64,000 nucleotides of DNA from Pisolithus tinctorius (Eukaryota; Basidiomycota; Agaricomycetes; Boletales; Pisolithaceae), in NCBI GenBank assembly GCA_024663395.1, contig JANFAH010000024.1, forward strand, positions 372,001-436,000. The letters run 5' to 3'. Made by a program: the position numbers and the translations under genes. The notes beneath the pieces are model-generated. The model was given only the letters and a program-made list of their open reading frames with translations, searched no databases and was not told the origin of the DNA. This document shows positions 22,140-33,674 of this stretch, in pieces. Every line of letters begins with the position of its first letter. The first letter of the stretch is position 1.

Positions 22140-24229
22140 AATATGACACAGTCATTGTTTGTCCCTCCTCCCCTAGCTTGTCAACACTGCCCTTTTGGTA
22201 TGAAAGCGCTGTACCTCCCTGCACCTCCACCTGTCTTTGTACTTCCAGGCCACCAGCACCATGCTCAAGATACTGCTGCAATTCCACATCGCCCTCAGCA
22301 CCAACCTGTTGATGTCTTCAATGCTGTGAATGAGCTTGAACTCAGTGAGGTTGGCTTGCCTTCACATCTGAGTGGTTCACAGAAGTGCAAGAACCAATGG
22401 TGATGGTGGTCACAAGATATCATTCCAGCACTTCTCAAGCCCTACATGTGCTATCTCGAGGCATCCCAATCCCTCCACATGGTGGTAGACCCCCCAGTCA
22501 TCCATCGATGTTGCACTTGCACAGTGTATCAACTCACTGTTTGCTGTCTCTTCTTTGACTGTATGTGACCCTTTTGTTGTTTGCTCTTGTGATGCTTATG
22601 TATACCCAGGTTTGGAGGACATTGGGATAAGCTACTGTGCATGCACCCCAGCTCCTATATGCCTCATGGGCCATGGGTTATTTGCATCATCTCCTGTGGT
22701 ACCTACTCTGGCAGTTGACCTTTGTGTACTGGAGTTTGTAAAGAAGCTCTTTGTCTGGCTAACCCCAAACACAACTGCATGGTGTGAAGCACTTGAAAGC
22801 TTCCTGGATGGTTGAGGGTATAGACTGCCATTCAAGGTATGTACTTTGCCAAACACCATCACTGGATCTCTGCCTTTGTCTTCACATCCACCCTGTATGC
22901 TACTTCTTGTATTGGTATATCATCATGGTTTGAATGTACATGTACCCACACAAATATCTCTGGTGTAATGATGGGTGCTTATTCAAATAATCAGGACAAT
23001 CTCTGGTGGCATTTCAGTAATGCTTATCATTGGTATACTGTATTGACAATATATATGGAGGACCATATTTCTGCTATGGTCCAGTCCTTTTGCCCAAACT
23101 CCATGCCACAGCAAGATAGCCCCTGGCCAAGTGACTACCTATGTGCTCGCTGTCCTCTTTGCTTTGGGGGAGGTGACTTACAGAGCTCTAACCCTCCTCA
23201 GGATGAGTGAGTCAATGACAAGCTCATTGTTGCTGACTAGATGACTGAGACCCAATAGCTTTGACTGCATTGTCTGCTTAGATGCATGTTTCACTCAGAA
23301 GAGAACCAACAAATCTGCCACTGATGACCCTCCCAATCCCACCAGCACTGTATTCATCCCTGAGTCAGAGGTGAAGACCATGGAGGTTTTCATTGAGAAA
23401 CAGAGATCCCTCCCAACCAGTCAACATCATTCTCAGACTCAAAACCAGCAGGACAGGTTGGAGGATGGAATGAGGGTGCCTGCCTCTGTGTTGGATGGGT
23501 GTGGAGATTCTTTCCATGCAGCAGATGAGAAGAGGCAAAAGGCCAGCATGCAATTTTTTGCAGATACAGGGCTTATGGCTTTGTTGTGTCATCATGATCA
23601 TGTCCTCTGGTTGGTTAATATGACATCAGCAGGTGAAAAGCAGCACTATGCCCTAGTGCTGGTGAAACATCTCTTTGACCATCTCCCTGCCAAGATGACT
23701 GTTGGCCTCTTATATGACATTGGTTGTCAATTGGAGCATAGCTGTCGAAAGTGGAAACTCCTTGATGATGGGATACTCTCCAGGTTGAAGTTTGGTATTT
23801 CTGTCTTCCATGCTTATGATCATCAATGGCCATGCCAATTGGTATATCACCCACATAAATGTGTAGGCTTTGGCTTGTCAGATGGTGAGGGGTGTGAGCA
23901 ATTATGGAGTGCCCTAAAAATGCTTATTCCAATCCTTTGAGTTTCTGGGGTAAGTATTGACTCTTCTTCAAATATAATTCCAGTGCTCATTTTACCCTTA
24001 GTATCATCAGAGATTATTTGTCCTTGACAATCAAATTCAACACTTGGACGAGAAGTCTTTTGATGCATTTGGCCAGTGGCTGAGCAGGAAATGGTCCCTC
24101 TGCAAAAGTAGGAAATTGGTGGCTTTGGAGGCTCTTCATGCTCTGCATGTTGACATGCAGACTCTACAGCATGAGTGGGCTGCACAAGTACATGCACAAA
24201 CTCAACTTCTACCTTGTTAGTCTGTTCCC

Positions 24230-24251
24230 TTTGTGTGTGTGTGTGTGTGTG
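24230..24251. repeat. (TG)n microsatellite in a KDZ intron
   Basis: A run of about ten TG dinucleotides lies between coding blocks of the KDZ gene, followed by an acceptor-like ACCAACCTGTAG near 24265-24276. Confidence 0.8.
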
Positions 24252-25299
24252 ATCATATGACTCACCAACCTGTAGGTCAGTCAAAAACAAGGGTTCTGAA
24301 CAGTTGGCACATGTTCTTGCCCTGGAGAAAACAGTTGAGGACTATCAGTGCTGTGTGGATCAGTTAGAGAAGGATCTTGTTGATGATTGTGTCAATGACA
24401 TTGTTGACTACAATCTACAACTTGCTGCAGCAAAAGGGTCACTGTCAAAGGCAGCCCAGGCCCTCAAGAAGAAAAAGGCTTCATTGGGACTTTCTGCCCA
24501 AACTGACCTTCATCTGCTGAGGAACAACAAGTGGCTCCAAATGCAAACAAATGCACAAGCACTTAAGGTTCAGATAAGGGAACAACTTCGTCAGTGCAAG
24601 TTTGAGTTCCAGCAACTACAATGGCCATATGGGACCTCTTCCAGTAGTGAGCAATTTTTTATTTCTGGCTGCTATGTTCAATAACATCATGTAGAAACCA
24701 TTTACAGTCACATGTGGAGTCATCCATAAAACAACAAGAGCCTACCATCCTGAAACTTGTCACCACATACAATAATCTCTGTGGTGAACTGCAGAGTATG
24801 ATACAACTGTGTAAGGCACCACCTGGTGCCATCCCTCCCAATCCCATACCTTCTAAAGGTATCTTTCAGCTGGATGTTGATAGTGATATTTGGCAGGATG
24901 GTCTTGAGGAGCTTAGTGCTTAGCACCCCACGTTGGCTTGCTGATGAGAGTGTGTGCAAGGGAATCAGGCTGATGTTGGAAGTTGATTGTTGTAATGAAG
25001 AAGAAAGAAGGTTGTCAAGAGAGCAGTCTATCATATAGGAATGGTTTTCCATGGAGTGGCTGAGTGTAAAGTCTGCTCTGGAAAATGTGGCAGGTGAGTG
25101 CAAATACCATGTTTATGTCCCATCTCATAGGGAGTTAGATGAATATTACAAGTATCACCTGCATGCCTACAGGGTGTCAAAGTCAGACAACACCCCTGGC
25201 TTCCTCTTAGGGCAGAGTTGGAGCAGGTTGGGCTGTGGAGTACAGCAGTCAAAGTCCAAAGTGAATCTGACCACTGGGTGGTGAGATATTTGATGAACA

Positions 25300-26001
25300 G
25301 TGAGCAGAGGGGTATGAAGGAAAGTTTCGGAGGCTGAGGTCAGAGTCAGAGGTCGGATGAGAGGGCATTGGGTTCAGCTAGTGTGCTGCCCCCTTGCACG
25401 AGCTCAGCCCTCGTATTTCAGAGGTGGAGCGGACTCAGAGGGAGTGGAGATGAAACTCTGGAGGGGACTGAGAGGGAGTTGAAGGTGGGGACTTTATTCG
25501 ATATTTGTACTGATTACATCGGAGTACTACATGGCCTTATATATGATGTAGGTCAAGGGCAGTGCAGTGCAGAATGTAGACCAATAAGTGTATAATGGGT
25601 TAGTAGTCCCTCTGACACAAGGGATAGAGGGTAGGGATGACAGGGACCTTAACCAAGACAAGGAAACTACTACAATGAGGAAAAGAGGGTAAACACCAAA
25701 AGAGCAGAAGAATGGAGAAAACTGACACGAGGGCAGAACCCTATCTAGAACACAGGGCTGCAAGTCCAACAGCCCATGTGACCAACCTTAGGGTGGAGTT
25801 GAGTGGAGTTGGTCAGAACATGGACAGGGGACCTTGGAGAGGTGTGGAGATGTGTCGGGAGGGTCGGAGGAGCGTGGGAACATGTCGGAGGAGGGCAGAG
25901 AAGTGCAGGAACATGTCAGAAGAGGACAGAGAAGCACGGGAACATGTCAGAGGAGGGCAGAGTAGGTGTTAGGGGATTACACTGGTGTCATGGTCATGAC
26001 A
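25300..26001 (-). repeat. Old family I LTR remnant inside the KDZ gene
   Basis: Read on the minus strand it ends at the family I start motif (plus-strand GGTCATGACA at 25992-26001). It contains diverged matches to family I: CCCCCTTGCACGAGCTCAGC near 25389-25408 and a TTCGATATTTGTACTGATTA block near 25497. The outer terminus is eroded, so the left limit is approximate. Its right flank is CAGGG, and CAGAGGGG lies near the left limit, which may be a decayed duplication. Confidence 0.7.
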
Positions 26002-26574
26002 CAGGGATTCCATTGTTGCAGTATATGTCAAATGGGAGGCCAAGGTTCGACATATGCCATATGCATGGGCTGCATCTAGGCCATGGGGACCTACAGCAGA
26101 AGACATCAGGGATTGCCTTGCTGCCACACATAATCCTGGTGGAACCCATGCTTCAGAGGATCTAACAGCACCAGTATTAGAAGAGAATGACTCTGATGAA
26201 GGGGATGTAATGTCAGAAGGAGATGATGAGCTGTTGATGGCCATTGAAGAGATGGAACTGGAAGAGGAATGTCCCACTGAGCAAGCAAATGAAGGGGAAT
26301 TTACAGAGGATGAGGAGGGGTTGGAGGACATTGGAACTGGTTATTTGCCCTCATCACCATTGCAGGTGCCATCAAAAAGGCATAGATACTAGATGCATAC
26401 CTAAGCTTCATCAATAAATAGTTTGTGCCCAGAGAAAAGATATGAATGAGTGATCTACATTCAATGTTACCCTAAGGAACTCTGTTTTATGGTGACCTGC
26501 AATGCCTTTGGCCTCCTGCTGGGTCAAGCATTATGATTGATTAAACAAACAAGAGAATGCACATAGTGCATTGG

Positions 26575-27080
26575 AAAATCCTCAGCATCGCTGGGAAAAT
26601 CCCCAGAGTGGGTGGGAGGATCCCCAGCATTGCCTGGAGATTCCCCAGGTCAGAACTTGGAGAATCCCCAGTATAGCTTGGAGAATCCTCAGAGTGGGTG
26701 GGAGAATGCCCAGAGCAGGTTGGAGAATCCCCAAGACAGAACTTGGAGAATCCCCAGTATACCATGGAGACTCCCCAGAGTGGGTGGGAGAGTCCCCAGA
26801 GCAGGTTGAAGAATCCCAAGCATTGCCTGGAGAATCCCCAGCAGTGCTTGGAGAATCCCCAGGTCATAGCTTGGAGAATCCCCAGAGTCAGTTGGAGAAT
26901 CCCCAGCATTGCCTGGAGAATCCCCAGCAGTGCTTGGAGAATCCCCAGAGTGGGTTGCAGAATCCCCAGCAGTGCTTGGGGAATCCCCAGGACATAGCTT
27001 GGAGAATCCCCAGAGTTGGTGGGAAAATCCCCAGCATTGCTAGGAGAGCCCCTAGGGACAGGAGTTGGCTGGGAAATTCC
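26575..27080. repeat. ~24 bp minisatellite (GAGAATCCCCAG units)
   Basis: Units of the type TTGGAGAATCCCCAGAGTGG alternate with variants containing CATTGCC or CAGTGC. Long frames are open on both strands because the repeat length is close to a multiple of three; the encoded proteins (ENPQ/GWENPQ type and LGILQ type) are pure repeats, so a real gene is doubtful. Confidence 0.8.
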
Positions 27081-27119
27081 AAGCATTGCCTGGAGGATCT
27101 GCTGCATACCCTGTGGATC

Positions 27120-27643
27120 TGTCAAGTATGGGATGTCCGGGTTGAGGCCAGACCGGAGACCAAAGCAGGCGCAAGGCTGAGGGGTTGGGATCAGGAGGGG
27201 AGGCAAGGATACAGATGGGTGGACTGATTGGACTTAGCAACTGAGGCTACAGTGCTATTCCCTTGCATGGGTCTCAGTCCGAGTCCAAGGCCAAGATGGA
27301 GTTATCAGAGTTAACTTAGTTGATTTCAGACTGAGGTCTACAGGCTGAGTATCTATGAGTTTATATACTGGAAAAAACTATAGTACAGAGACCAGTAATG
27401 CCAGTCTTGCAAGGATTGCTAAGACGATTGGTAAGACAAGGATTACTAATGTATGACTAAGGTAATGGAGACTGGGACAGGTGGACCAGGGACAAGACCA
27501 GGCAGGACTTAACCGAATGACAGACACTGCAAAGCAGTGTTTGCCATGCTAGACTATCTGGGGACAAAGGGACAGGTGAGGCTGAGGCTGGACTGAGTGA
27601 GTGCGAGGCTGAGTCTGGCCAGGGTCAAGACATGGCTATGACA
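27120..27643 (-). repeat. 3' LTR of the family III element
   Basis: In element orientation it starts TGTCATAGCC at 27643 and ends ACTTGACA at 27120. It contains TATATAAAC-type and TGCAAGGG...TAGCGC modules. The polypurine tract abuts it at 27644-27656. Confidence 0.88.
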
Positions 27644-27744
27644 GTATCCCCCTCTTAGGGGTTGAACCCATGAGACCCCTGCAAGAGTGGCAGGCTGAGT
27701 TTGAAAAAAACAAAAACTGGTACTTGTGGCCTGCTAAGCCCTTT

Positions 27745-28458
27745 TGTCATAACCGTGCATTCACACTAAGCCCTTACTCACTCCGCGCTCCACTCCGCCA
27801 GTCATTCACTCACTCCGCACCAACTCTGCCCAACTTCTGTCGGTTGCGAACCATCTCCGCTCCGACTGCTGTCGGACTTGTGTTACTCTCCTACCGGACC
27901 AAGCGGTCCGTTCTCTGAGGGGTCATGTGACTACCTTCGCAGTCAGGTACTCCGCAGCGCGCTCACCGCGTGGGCCAGCGCCTGGACTGTTCCCTTTTCT
28001 GGATGTTCTGTGTTACCCGTTCGTATGTCCTCCGTCTACCCTTCATTCGTCGTCCAGGAAATTTTACTTGAAAACTTATGAGTCTCCATATGTCAGTTCC
28101 GATTCCGGTTACTGTACCTCCGTAGTAGTATAAAAACATGTACTGTACTCCGCTGTTCTTCAGTACGAATATCAACTTAGTTCCTACTCCCTCTGATTCC
28201 GTCTTCTGCCTGTTGGAGTTATCTCCGACTCTCTGTCTGTACTCTCCCTCTGAAATACGAGGGCTGAGATCGTGCAAGGGGGTAGCGCACGAGCTAAACC
28301 CGACGCCCTCACTCCGCTCTGCCTTTGTCTCGGCAGTCTTCGTTCCTGCTGACACTCCGCTAGTCGGAGTTCTGTTCTTCTGTGTCGGACTTGCTTCTGA
28401 ACCCCTCTCTAGACCTTATATAGCGTCGGAGTTGGTCGGAGTAGGCCCGGACTTGACA
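27745..28458 (+). repeat. Family I solo LTR inside the family III element
   Basis: This 714 bp LTR starts TGTCATAACC and ends GACTTGACA. The flanks CTTT and CCTC do not match, unlike a clean insertion. It joins the zinc-knuckle region of gag directly to sequence next to the 3' LTR, which is best explained by recombination between two family I LTRs that removed pol. Confidence 0.88.
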
Positions 28459-29728
28459 CCTCTGCAGAACATGCAGAGGTTTCTGTCTATGCTATGCTTG
28501 TGTTCCCCAGGGGTAAGCTTTCCATCTTTGCTGAGTTTGCTAGGCTCGGGCTTGGATGAATTGCTATTATTATTGTTGCCTGGCTTCGATGAAGCCAGCT
28601 TGGGGGAGGATCCAGGGTTGTTATTGTTGCCAGTCTTGGCTTTATCTTGGCCAGTCTTGGACTGGTTGTTGCTGGCAGAGCTGCCAGATTTATTGTTGTT
28701 GCTGTTGGAGGAGCTCTGGTGTTTACCTGCCCATTGGATCTCTTCCCTGTGCTCCCAATAGCACGCATCTATCTCCTGGGTGAGGTGGCAGAGCTCGTGT
28801 AGAGTCTGGGGTTTGCCAACATGACAGACCTCATCTTTGATTCAGTCTGAGAGGCTGGAATAGAAATGATGGCACAGTGCACCATCTCTGTAGCCTTGGA
28901 CTTGCAAGGCAAGCCAATTAAAGTCAACTATGTATTTGTTGATGCACTGACTTTCCTTCATATGTAGATGGTCAAGCTGACTCTTGGCATCAGCGACTGG
29001 GTCATGGGGGCCAAAGGTGGTTTGCAACTCTAGGATGAACTCCCTCCAGGAGTCCATCCAGAGAGGCCGGCCATCAGGGTTGTCGAGCCCGAGCAAGTCC
29101 AGCTTGAACCACTCCAAGGCCATGCCTTTGAGGTACAACTGGGCGAAGATGACCTTGGCATGGTTGGTCCTGAAAGCCTGGGTCAGTCTTGGAAGTTGAG
29201 CTCACACTGGATAAAGAAAGTGTGGAGCTTCTTGGGATTGGTGCCATCAAAAGTGTCAGGCTCATGCAGCTTGGTCCTGCTCGAGGACTCAGGGCTAGTG
29301 TGGGCATTACGAGCCAACAGTTTGATGGCTGAAGCGAGGTTGTCTAAGACTGTAATGGCAGGCTCGGTGTCCAGATCTGGGAAGTCCGGTTCATCCTCCA
29401 GATCATTCTCATCTGGATTCTCACCACCAGGACCATTATCATCAGGATCATTACCGGGGTCATCATCTTCTGGGTGATTATCATCATCGTCGCCCAGCCC
29501 ATCATTGCCAGGGTCACCCTCAGGGATGGGAGCAGTGGGACAACGTGGGGTGGGGGTATTAGATGTGCAGGCTGAAAAGCCCCTGAAAGGACTGATGGGA
29601 TCTGGAGAGTGCCTAGTGGTGCCCAAGGCAGCTAGTGCTGTCTTGTGGCGAACCCCACTGGCTGAGGCAGAGTCAGGGTTTGTGGCAGAACAGCCATGGG
29701 GAGGTTGAAAGTGAGTCTTGGTTGCCAT
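28459..29728 (-). pseudogene. gag: Ty3 Gag of family III, truncated
   Basis: It starts MATKTHFQPPHGCSAT at 29728. A long Asp/Asn/Pro-rich acidic linker precedes PDTFDGTNPKKLHTFF, a frameshift at about 29185, then KGMALEWFKLDLLG, TTFGPHDPVADAK and a TGA after YSSLSD at about 28842. An Asn/Ser-rich segment follows and the frame ends within RNLCMFC, the first half of the zinc knuckle, at the family I LTR boundary. The block order matches family I Gag, so families I and III are related. Confidence 0.85.
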
Positions 29729-29766
29729 GATGTATTAGACCCACACAAGTGGAGAGTCTGAAATAC

Positions 29767-30317
29767 TGTCAAGTATGGGATGTCCAGGTTGAGGCTGGAC
29801 CAGAGACCAAAGCAGGTGCGAGGCTGAGGGGTCAGGATCAGGAGGGGAGGTGAGGATACAGATGGGTGGACTGATTGGACTTAGTGACTGAGGCTACAGC
29901 GCTATTCCCTTGCATGGGTCTCAGTCCGAGTCTGAGGCCGAGACAGAGTTATCAGAGTTAACTTAGTTGATTTCAGACTGAGGTCTACAGGCCGAGTATC
30001 TACGAGTTTATATACTGGAAACAACTATAGTACAGAGACTGGTAATGCCAGTCTCGCAAGGATTGCTAAGACAATTGGTAAGACAAGGATTACTAAGACA
30101 ATTGGTAAGACAAGGATTACTAATGTATGACTAAGGTAATGGAGACCGGGACAGGTGGACCGGGGACAAGACTGGGCAGGACTTAACCAAATGACAGACA
30201 CTGCAAAGCAGTGTTCACTGCACTAGACTATCTGGGGACAAAGGGACAGATGAGGCCGAGGCCAGACTGAGTGAGTGTGAGGCCAAGTCTGGCCAGGGTC
30301 GAGACATGGCTATGACA
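29767..30317 (-). repeat. 5' LTR of the family III element
   Basis: In element orientation it starts TGTCATAGCC (30317) and ends ACTTGACA (29767). It is longer than other family III LTRs because a GACAATTGGTAAGACAAGGA unit (near 30070-30120) is present twice. Confidence 0.88.
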
Positions 30318-30504
30318 GGAGAGTTCGTTGTGGATTAGCCTTTATATACCATCATTTCCCTCCATGTTATGCTACCCATACAATCCAAAATGCATTTCTT
30401 TTTGAGTTCCAGTCTCCAGAGGTAGACTTTGAGAACTGAAACACAGATGATATTGCAACAAACATAAAGGTAAAAATAGACACTACAAGCTGCAAGTACA
30501 ACAA

Positions 30505-32138
30505 CTATTGCATACATCTCCCAATCTCATTGAGCTTCACCTCAAGCCATGCATGCCAAACTGCAGCCATATGGTTAGGATCGCTAGCAAATGATAAGAC
30601 CAAACTGGCATGGGCAACATTTCCCTCAAAGTGACTTGCAATCCTAACAATGTCAGCTGGTGAGAACTTATCCATGTCCAACAGCAACAGCTTCTGTGTC
30701 GCCTCAGTCACCAACAGATGGACTGGGTCTTGGCAGAAATCAGGCTTGGGATTGGCCACAGGTTGAACAGGTGCAGGTGACTCTGCAAGGGATGTGATTG
30801 CATGAGTGATGGTGGTCATATGTGAGTGGACTGTACCATGGATACCTCCAACTTCCTCTTCCACTCATTCAAGTATCATGTTCCCTGTGTGTCACTTTCA
30901 TGCTGATGAGGTGGTTGAAGCTGCAGTGCTTGAAAGAGCACCTGATATGACAGATTGATCACTGTTGTCATCTGCCTTCTGCTTTCTGGAGTGCTCTATA
31001 CAAGCTGAAATACTTGAGGATGGCTTGATGGAGCTGACAGATGGGCCATTGAACAATGACAGGGCAGTTGGAAGAGTGAAGTTTGATGGTGTGCTGGGGG
31101 GGGCAGCAGACTGGTCTGAGCACCAGCTAAAAGTAGATCTACTATGAACTGAAGTGACAGTAGATGGTGCCAGGTGATGGGAAGTTGTTAGCATAGGGGC
31201 AATGGGATTTCCAGCTGCAAATGAGTGGAATGAGGGTTGATTGGCAGATGGCCACAATGGTGGAGCATAGGAAGTTGTTGGCATACTGAAGCCAGTGCTT
31301 CCAGTCATGAACAGGTAGAAAATTGTTTGGCTTGTAGATGGCAATGCTGATAAGACAATGGATGACATATCCACATTGTGACTGATTGCTGGTGCACTAG
31401 GTGCACTTCCTCTGACAGGCACTGGTATCGTGAGGTCAATGGAATGTGACCCTGGGGATGGCATGTTGTTCCCCATGCTCTTGCTGTTGGAAAAACTCAA
31501 CCTGGTGCAGGATGGGCCTCCAGAAGAATTGTTGATACTCAATGCTGAAAAGTGATTCAAGCCCTTGCACTTGGAAGGTATGAGCACACTCATCCTGTCA
31601 TAGAATAGCCATCCCTTGTTTTTATAAGGGGCTGTGTCCTTGTGGACCTGCCAATGTCATCATTAGCACAGGACATTCAATCTGATTGGAGGGAATCATA
31701 CCTTCATGTAACCATCCCATGAATTCTCATTTGCAACACTGATATCAGCCCCTGACTTTGGGGAATACACAAATCCAGATGAATGGCTGAGATGATCAAT
31801 GACCATGTATGTACTTTGTAGCTGTGTGATATCAGCTAGTTATTCTGTCATTTGACTGATTTACACACCCTTTTCCATTTCTCTTTACATGATTTAGGGG
31901 TTTTGGGCCCCCCTTTCTCAGGGTTTGCAAGCATCAGAGAAGCTGCATGGGCATTCCAAAATGGCACCTTGAAATTTAAACTGTCACCAGCAGTTGCCTT
32001 GTGGGAATTGATGAAGTCAAGAAGAGCAAACATATCCTTATCTGACCATGACACTTGCATTGAGTGGCCATCTGGGGACCATGAACTACAAGATTTACCC
32101 TTGTGGTCAGATGATTTCACTGCTTTACAAGGGGGCAT
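30505..32138 (-). CDS. Myb/SANT-like DNA-binding protein (multi-exon)
   Basis: The start at 32138 (MPPCKAVKSSDHKGK) is chosen because related proteins begin similarly; the frame is open upstream to 32231. The Myb/SANT-like domain reads WSDKDMFALLDFINSHK, FWNAHAASL and KSCKEKWKRV (about residues 27-90). It continues across short introns with SGFVYSPKSGADI, NSWDGYMK and, after an acceptor TTGGCAG near 31655, YKNKGWLFYDRMSVLIP. A Ser/Thr/Pro-rich low-complexity middle (31560-30900) and a helical C-terminus with HLLVTEATQKLLLLD and FSPADIVRIASHFEGN (30864-30505) follow. Such proteins occur in many copies in Agaricomycetes, and similar domains accompany PIF/Harbinger transposases; no such transposase is seen here. 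Exon joins near 31840 are uncertain. Confidence 0.7.
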
Positions 32139-32261
32139 GGCAACAAACAGAGGGAGAAGCAAGAGTAGATGCTGTACAAGTGGAGCTTTGATGCATAACC
32201 CCACCTCTAGCATGGCATCTTGGCCATACACCAGATGCTCTCCTCCTAAATTGGGGCTCTG

Positions 32262-32970
32262 ATTGAACTCTGTATGCTTATGTCATGAAGGCCTGGGACT
32301 TTTTTTTTGGTTTTTTCACCTGGATTCTTTGTGGGACTTTGTTACCGAACTAGCTCTGAAGTGGGGTGGGCACTTGGAATTCTCTGAATGCACACCTCTT
32401 GGGTACTAGGTAGTTTCAGTGTGATGTTGTGATGTTGTATGATTTTGGTTTGTGTCACAATAATTATTTTATATTTGGTTGTCATGTCATGCTTTGTGGT
32501 AGCTGGTGTGAAGCTGGTAGGTACTTGTGAATATCAATAACAATTCCAAATGTTTGACAATCTATTTGATGGCAGTGTCAACATGCATTCCACTGTAAAA
32601 GAGTATTTTTGTAGATTTTACTATATACCCACCCTTTTTCTACAGTGTTGTCACTGTCTATGTTGGATATCCCTGTATATATTGGTATCTCGTTGTGTTG
32701 CAATTTTGGTGATGTCCATGCTCTATGGTTGCAATGGTCTCAACATGACACATGGTTCTTACGGATTGGCAGTATGCATTCCACACACTTCAGGTAACCA
32801 TTTTTCATAAGCATTTAGGCTGAATAGTTTCTCCAAACCATCCAGCCTAATAGCCTCCCAGACCAAGGTCTGCCCAGGGACATCTGGTCATGTCCCAGGG
32901 CTATGCAGATTTTTAGGCCCTGGGACAGGTGGGATTTCCCACATAGCCATCCATTCAAATGCAATTATTT
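32262..32970. other. T/G-rich intergenic region, no gene recognised
   Basis: The stretch is rich in TTGTG/TGTTG and has T runs (32299-32316). A short frame at 32550-32810 has no recognisable motif. It may hold the promoter of the minus-strand Myb/SANT-like gene. Confidence 0.4.
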
Positions 32971-32977
32971 GGGATGT

Positions 32978-33504
32978 TGTCAAGTATGGGATGTCTGGGT
33001 TGAGACCTGACCAGAGACCAAAGCGGGCACAAGGCCAAGGGGTTGGGATCAGGAGGGGAGTCAAAGTTACAGATGGCTGGACTGATTGGACTTAGCAACT
33101 GAGGATACAGTGCTATTCCCTTGCATGGGTCTCAGTCCGAGTCCAAGGCCAAGACAGGGTTATCAGAGTATACTTAGTTGATTTCAGACTGAGGTCTACA
33201 GGCCGAGTATCTATGAGCTTATATACTAGAAACAACTATAGTACAGAGACTGGTAATGCTGGTCTCACAAAGATTGCTAAGACGATTGGTAAGACAAGGA
33301 TTACTAACATATGACTAAGATAGCAGAGACTGGGACAGGTGGACTGGAGACAGGACCAGGGACAGGACTTAACCGAAATGACAGACACTGCAAAGCAGTG
33401 TTCACCACGCTAAGCTGTCTGGGGACAAGGGGACAGATGAGGCTGAGGCTGGACTCAATGAGTGCGAGGCCGAGTCCAGCTGGGGTCGAGACATGACTAT
33501 GACA
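32978..33504 (-). repeat. Solo LTR of family III with 5 bp duplication
   Basis: The plus strand reads TGTCAAGTATGGG at 32978 to GACTATGACA at 33504, flanked by GATGT on both sides (32973-32977, 33505-33509). Matching duplication and absence of internal sequence identify a solo LTR formed by recombination after a normal integration. Confidence 0.95.
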
Positions 33505-33674
33505 GATGTCCCAAGACTGCCTTGGGTGGCAGGGGTCCCTACTCCTGAAAGTGCAGCTTATATTAGCATTGAAATAGCTGCAGAAATCCTAGCCCCCTTG
33601 CTCCTCTGACAGGTTTAATCCACAAAGTATCCTTTGACCTATACATCCCCTCCCATCCCTCCATGCTTAGTAGT

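Larger units (their letters stand above)
22140..26392 (+). pseudogene. KDZ (Kyakuja-Dileera-Zisupton) transposase, interrupted by an LTR
   Basis: The N-terminal CxC-type region carries LKPYMCYLEASQSL and, at 22555-22815, the cysteine-rich ISYCACTPAPICLMGHGLF followed by VPTLAVDLCVLEFVKKLF and LTPNTTAWCEALESFL. The RNase H-fold core shows a first acidic block DCIVCLDACFTQKR at about 23261, GCGDSFHAADEKRQ, FADTGLMALLCHHDHVLW, a second block LLYDIGCQLEHSC, and DGEGCEQLWSAL at about 23883. A coiled-coil region (24304-24660), PRWLADESVCKGIRLMLEVD (about 24930) and a C-terminal YVKWEAKVRHMPYAWA...PWGPTAEDI with an acidic tail (26030-26392) complete the family order. Introns are short; one contains a (GT)n run. 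An old family I LTR (about 25300-26001) lies before the last block, so the gene is broken. Confidence 0.88.
27120..30317 (-). mobile_element. Ty3 element of family III, pol deleted
   Basis: On the minus strand the 5' LTR is 30317-29767, then gag (ATG at 29728), then a foreign family I LTR, a ~100 bp 3' remnant, a purine tract (AAGAGGGGGATAC) and the 3' LTR 27643-27120. The flanks GGATC and GGAGA do not match, so a target duplication cannot be claimed. All of pol is missing. Other family III LTRs are solo at 32978-33504 and 48468-48995. Confidence 0.85.

Noticed and set aside
22140..26392. TET/JBP dioxygenase companion of the KDZ transposon
   Set aside because: I looked for an H-x-D plus GGhLvL-type double-stranded beta-helix pattern in frames around 16-32 kb and did not find it.
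26541..27227. Long open frames on both strands (218 and 221 codons) as genes
   Set aside because: They coincide with a ~24 bp repeat with period near a multiple of three; the products are pure repeats and both strands are open for the same reason.
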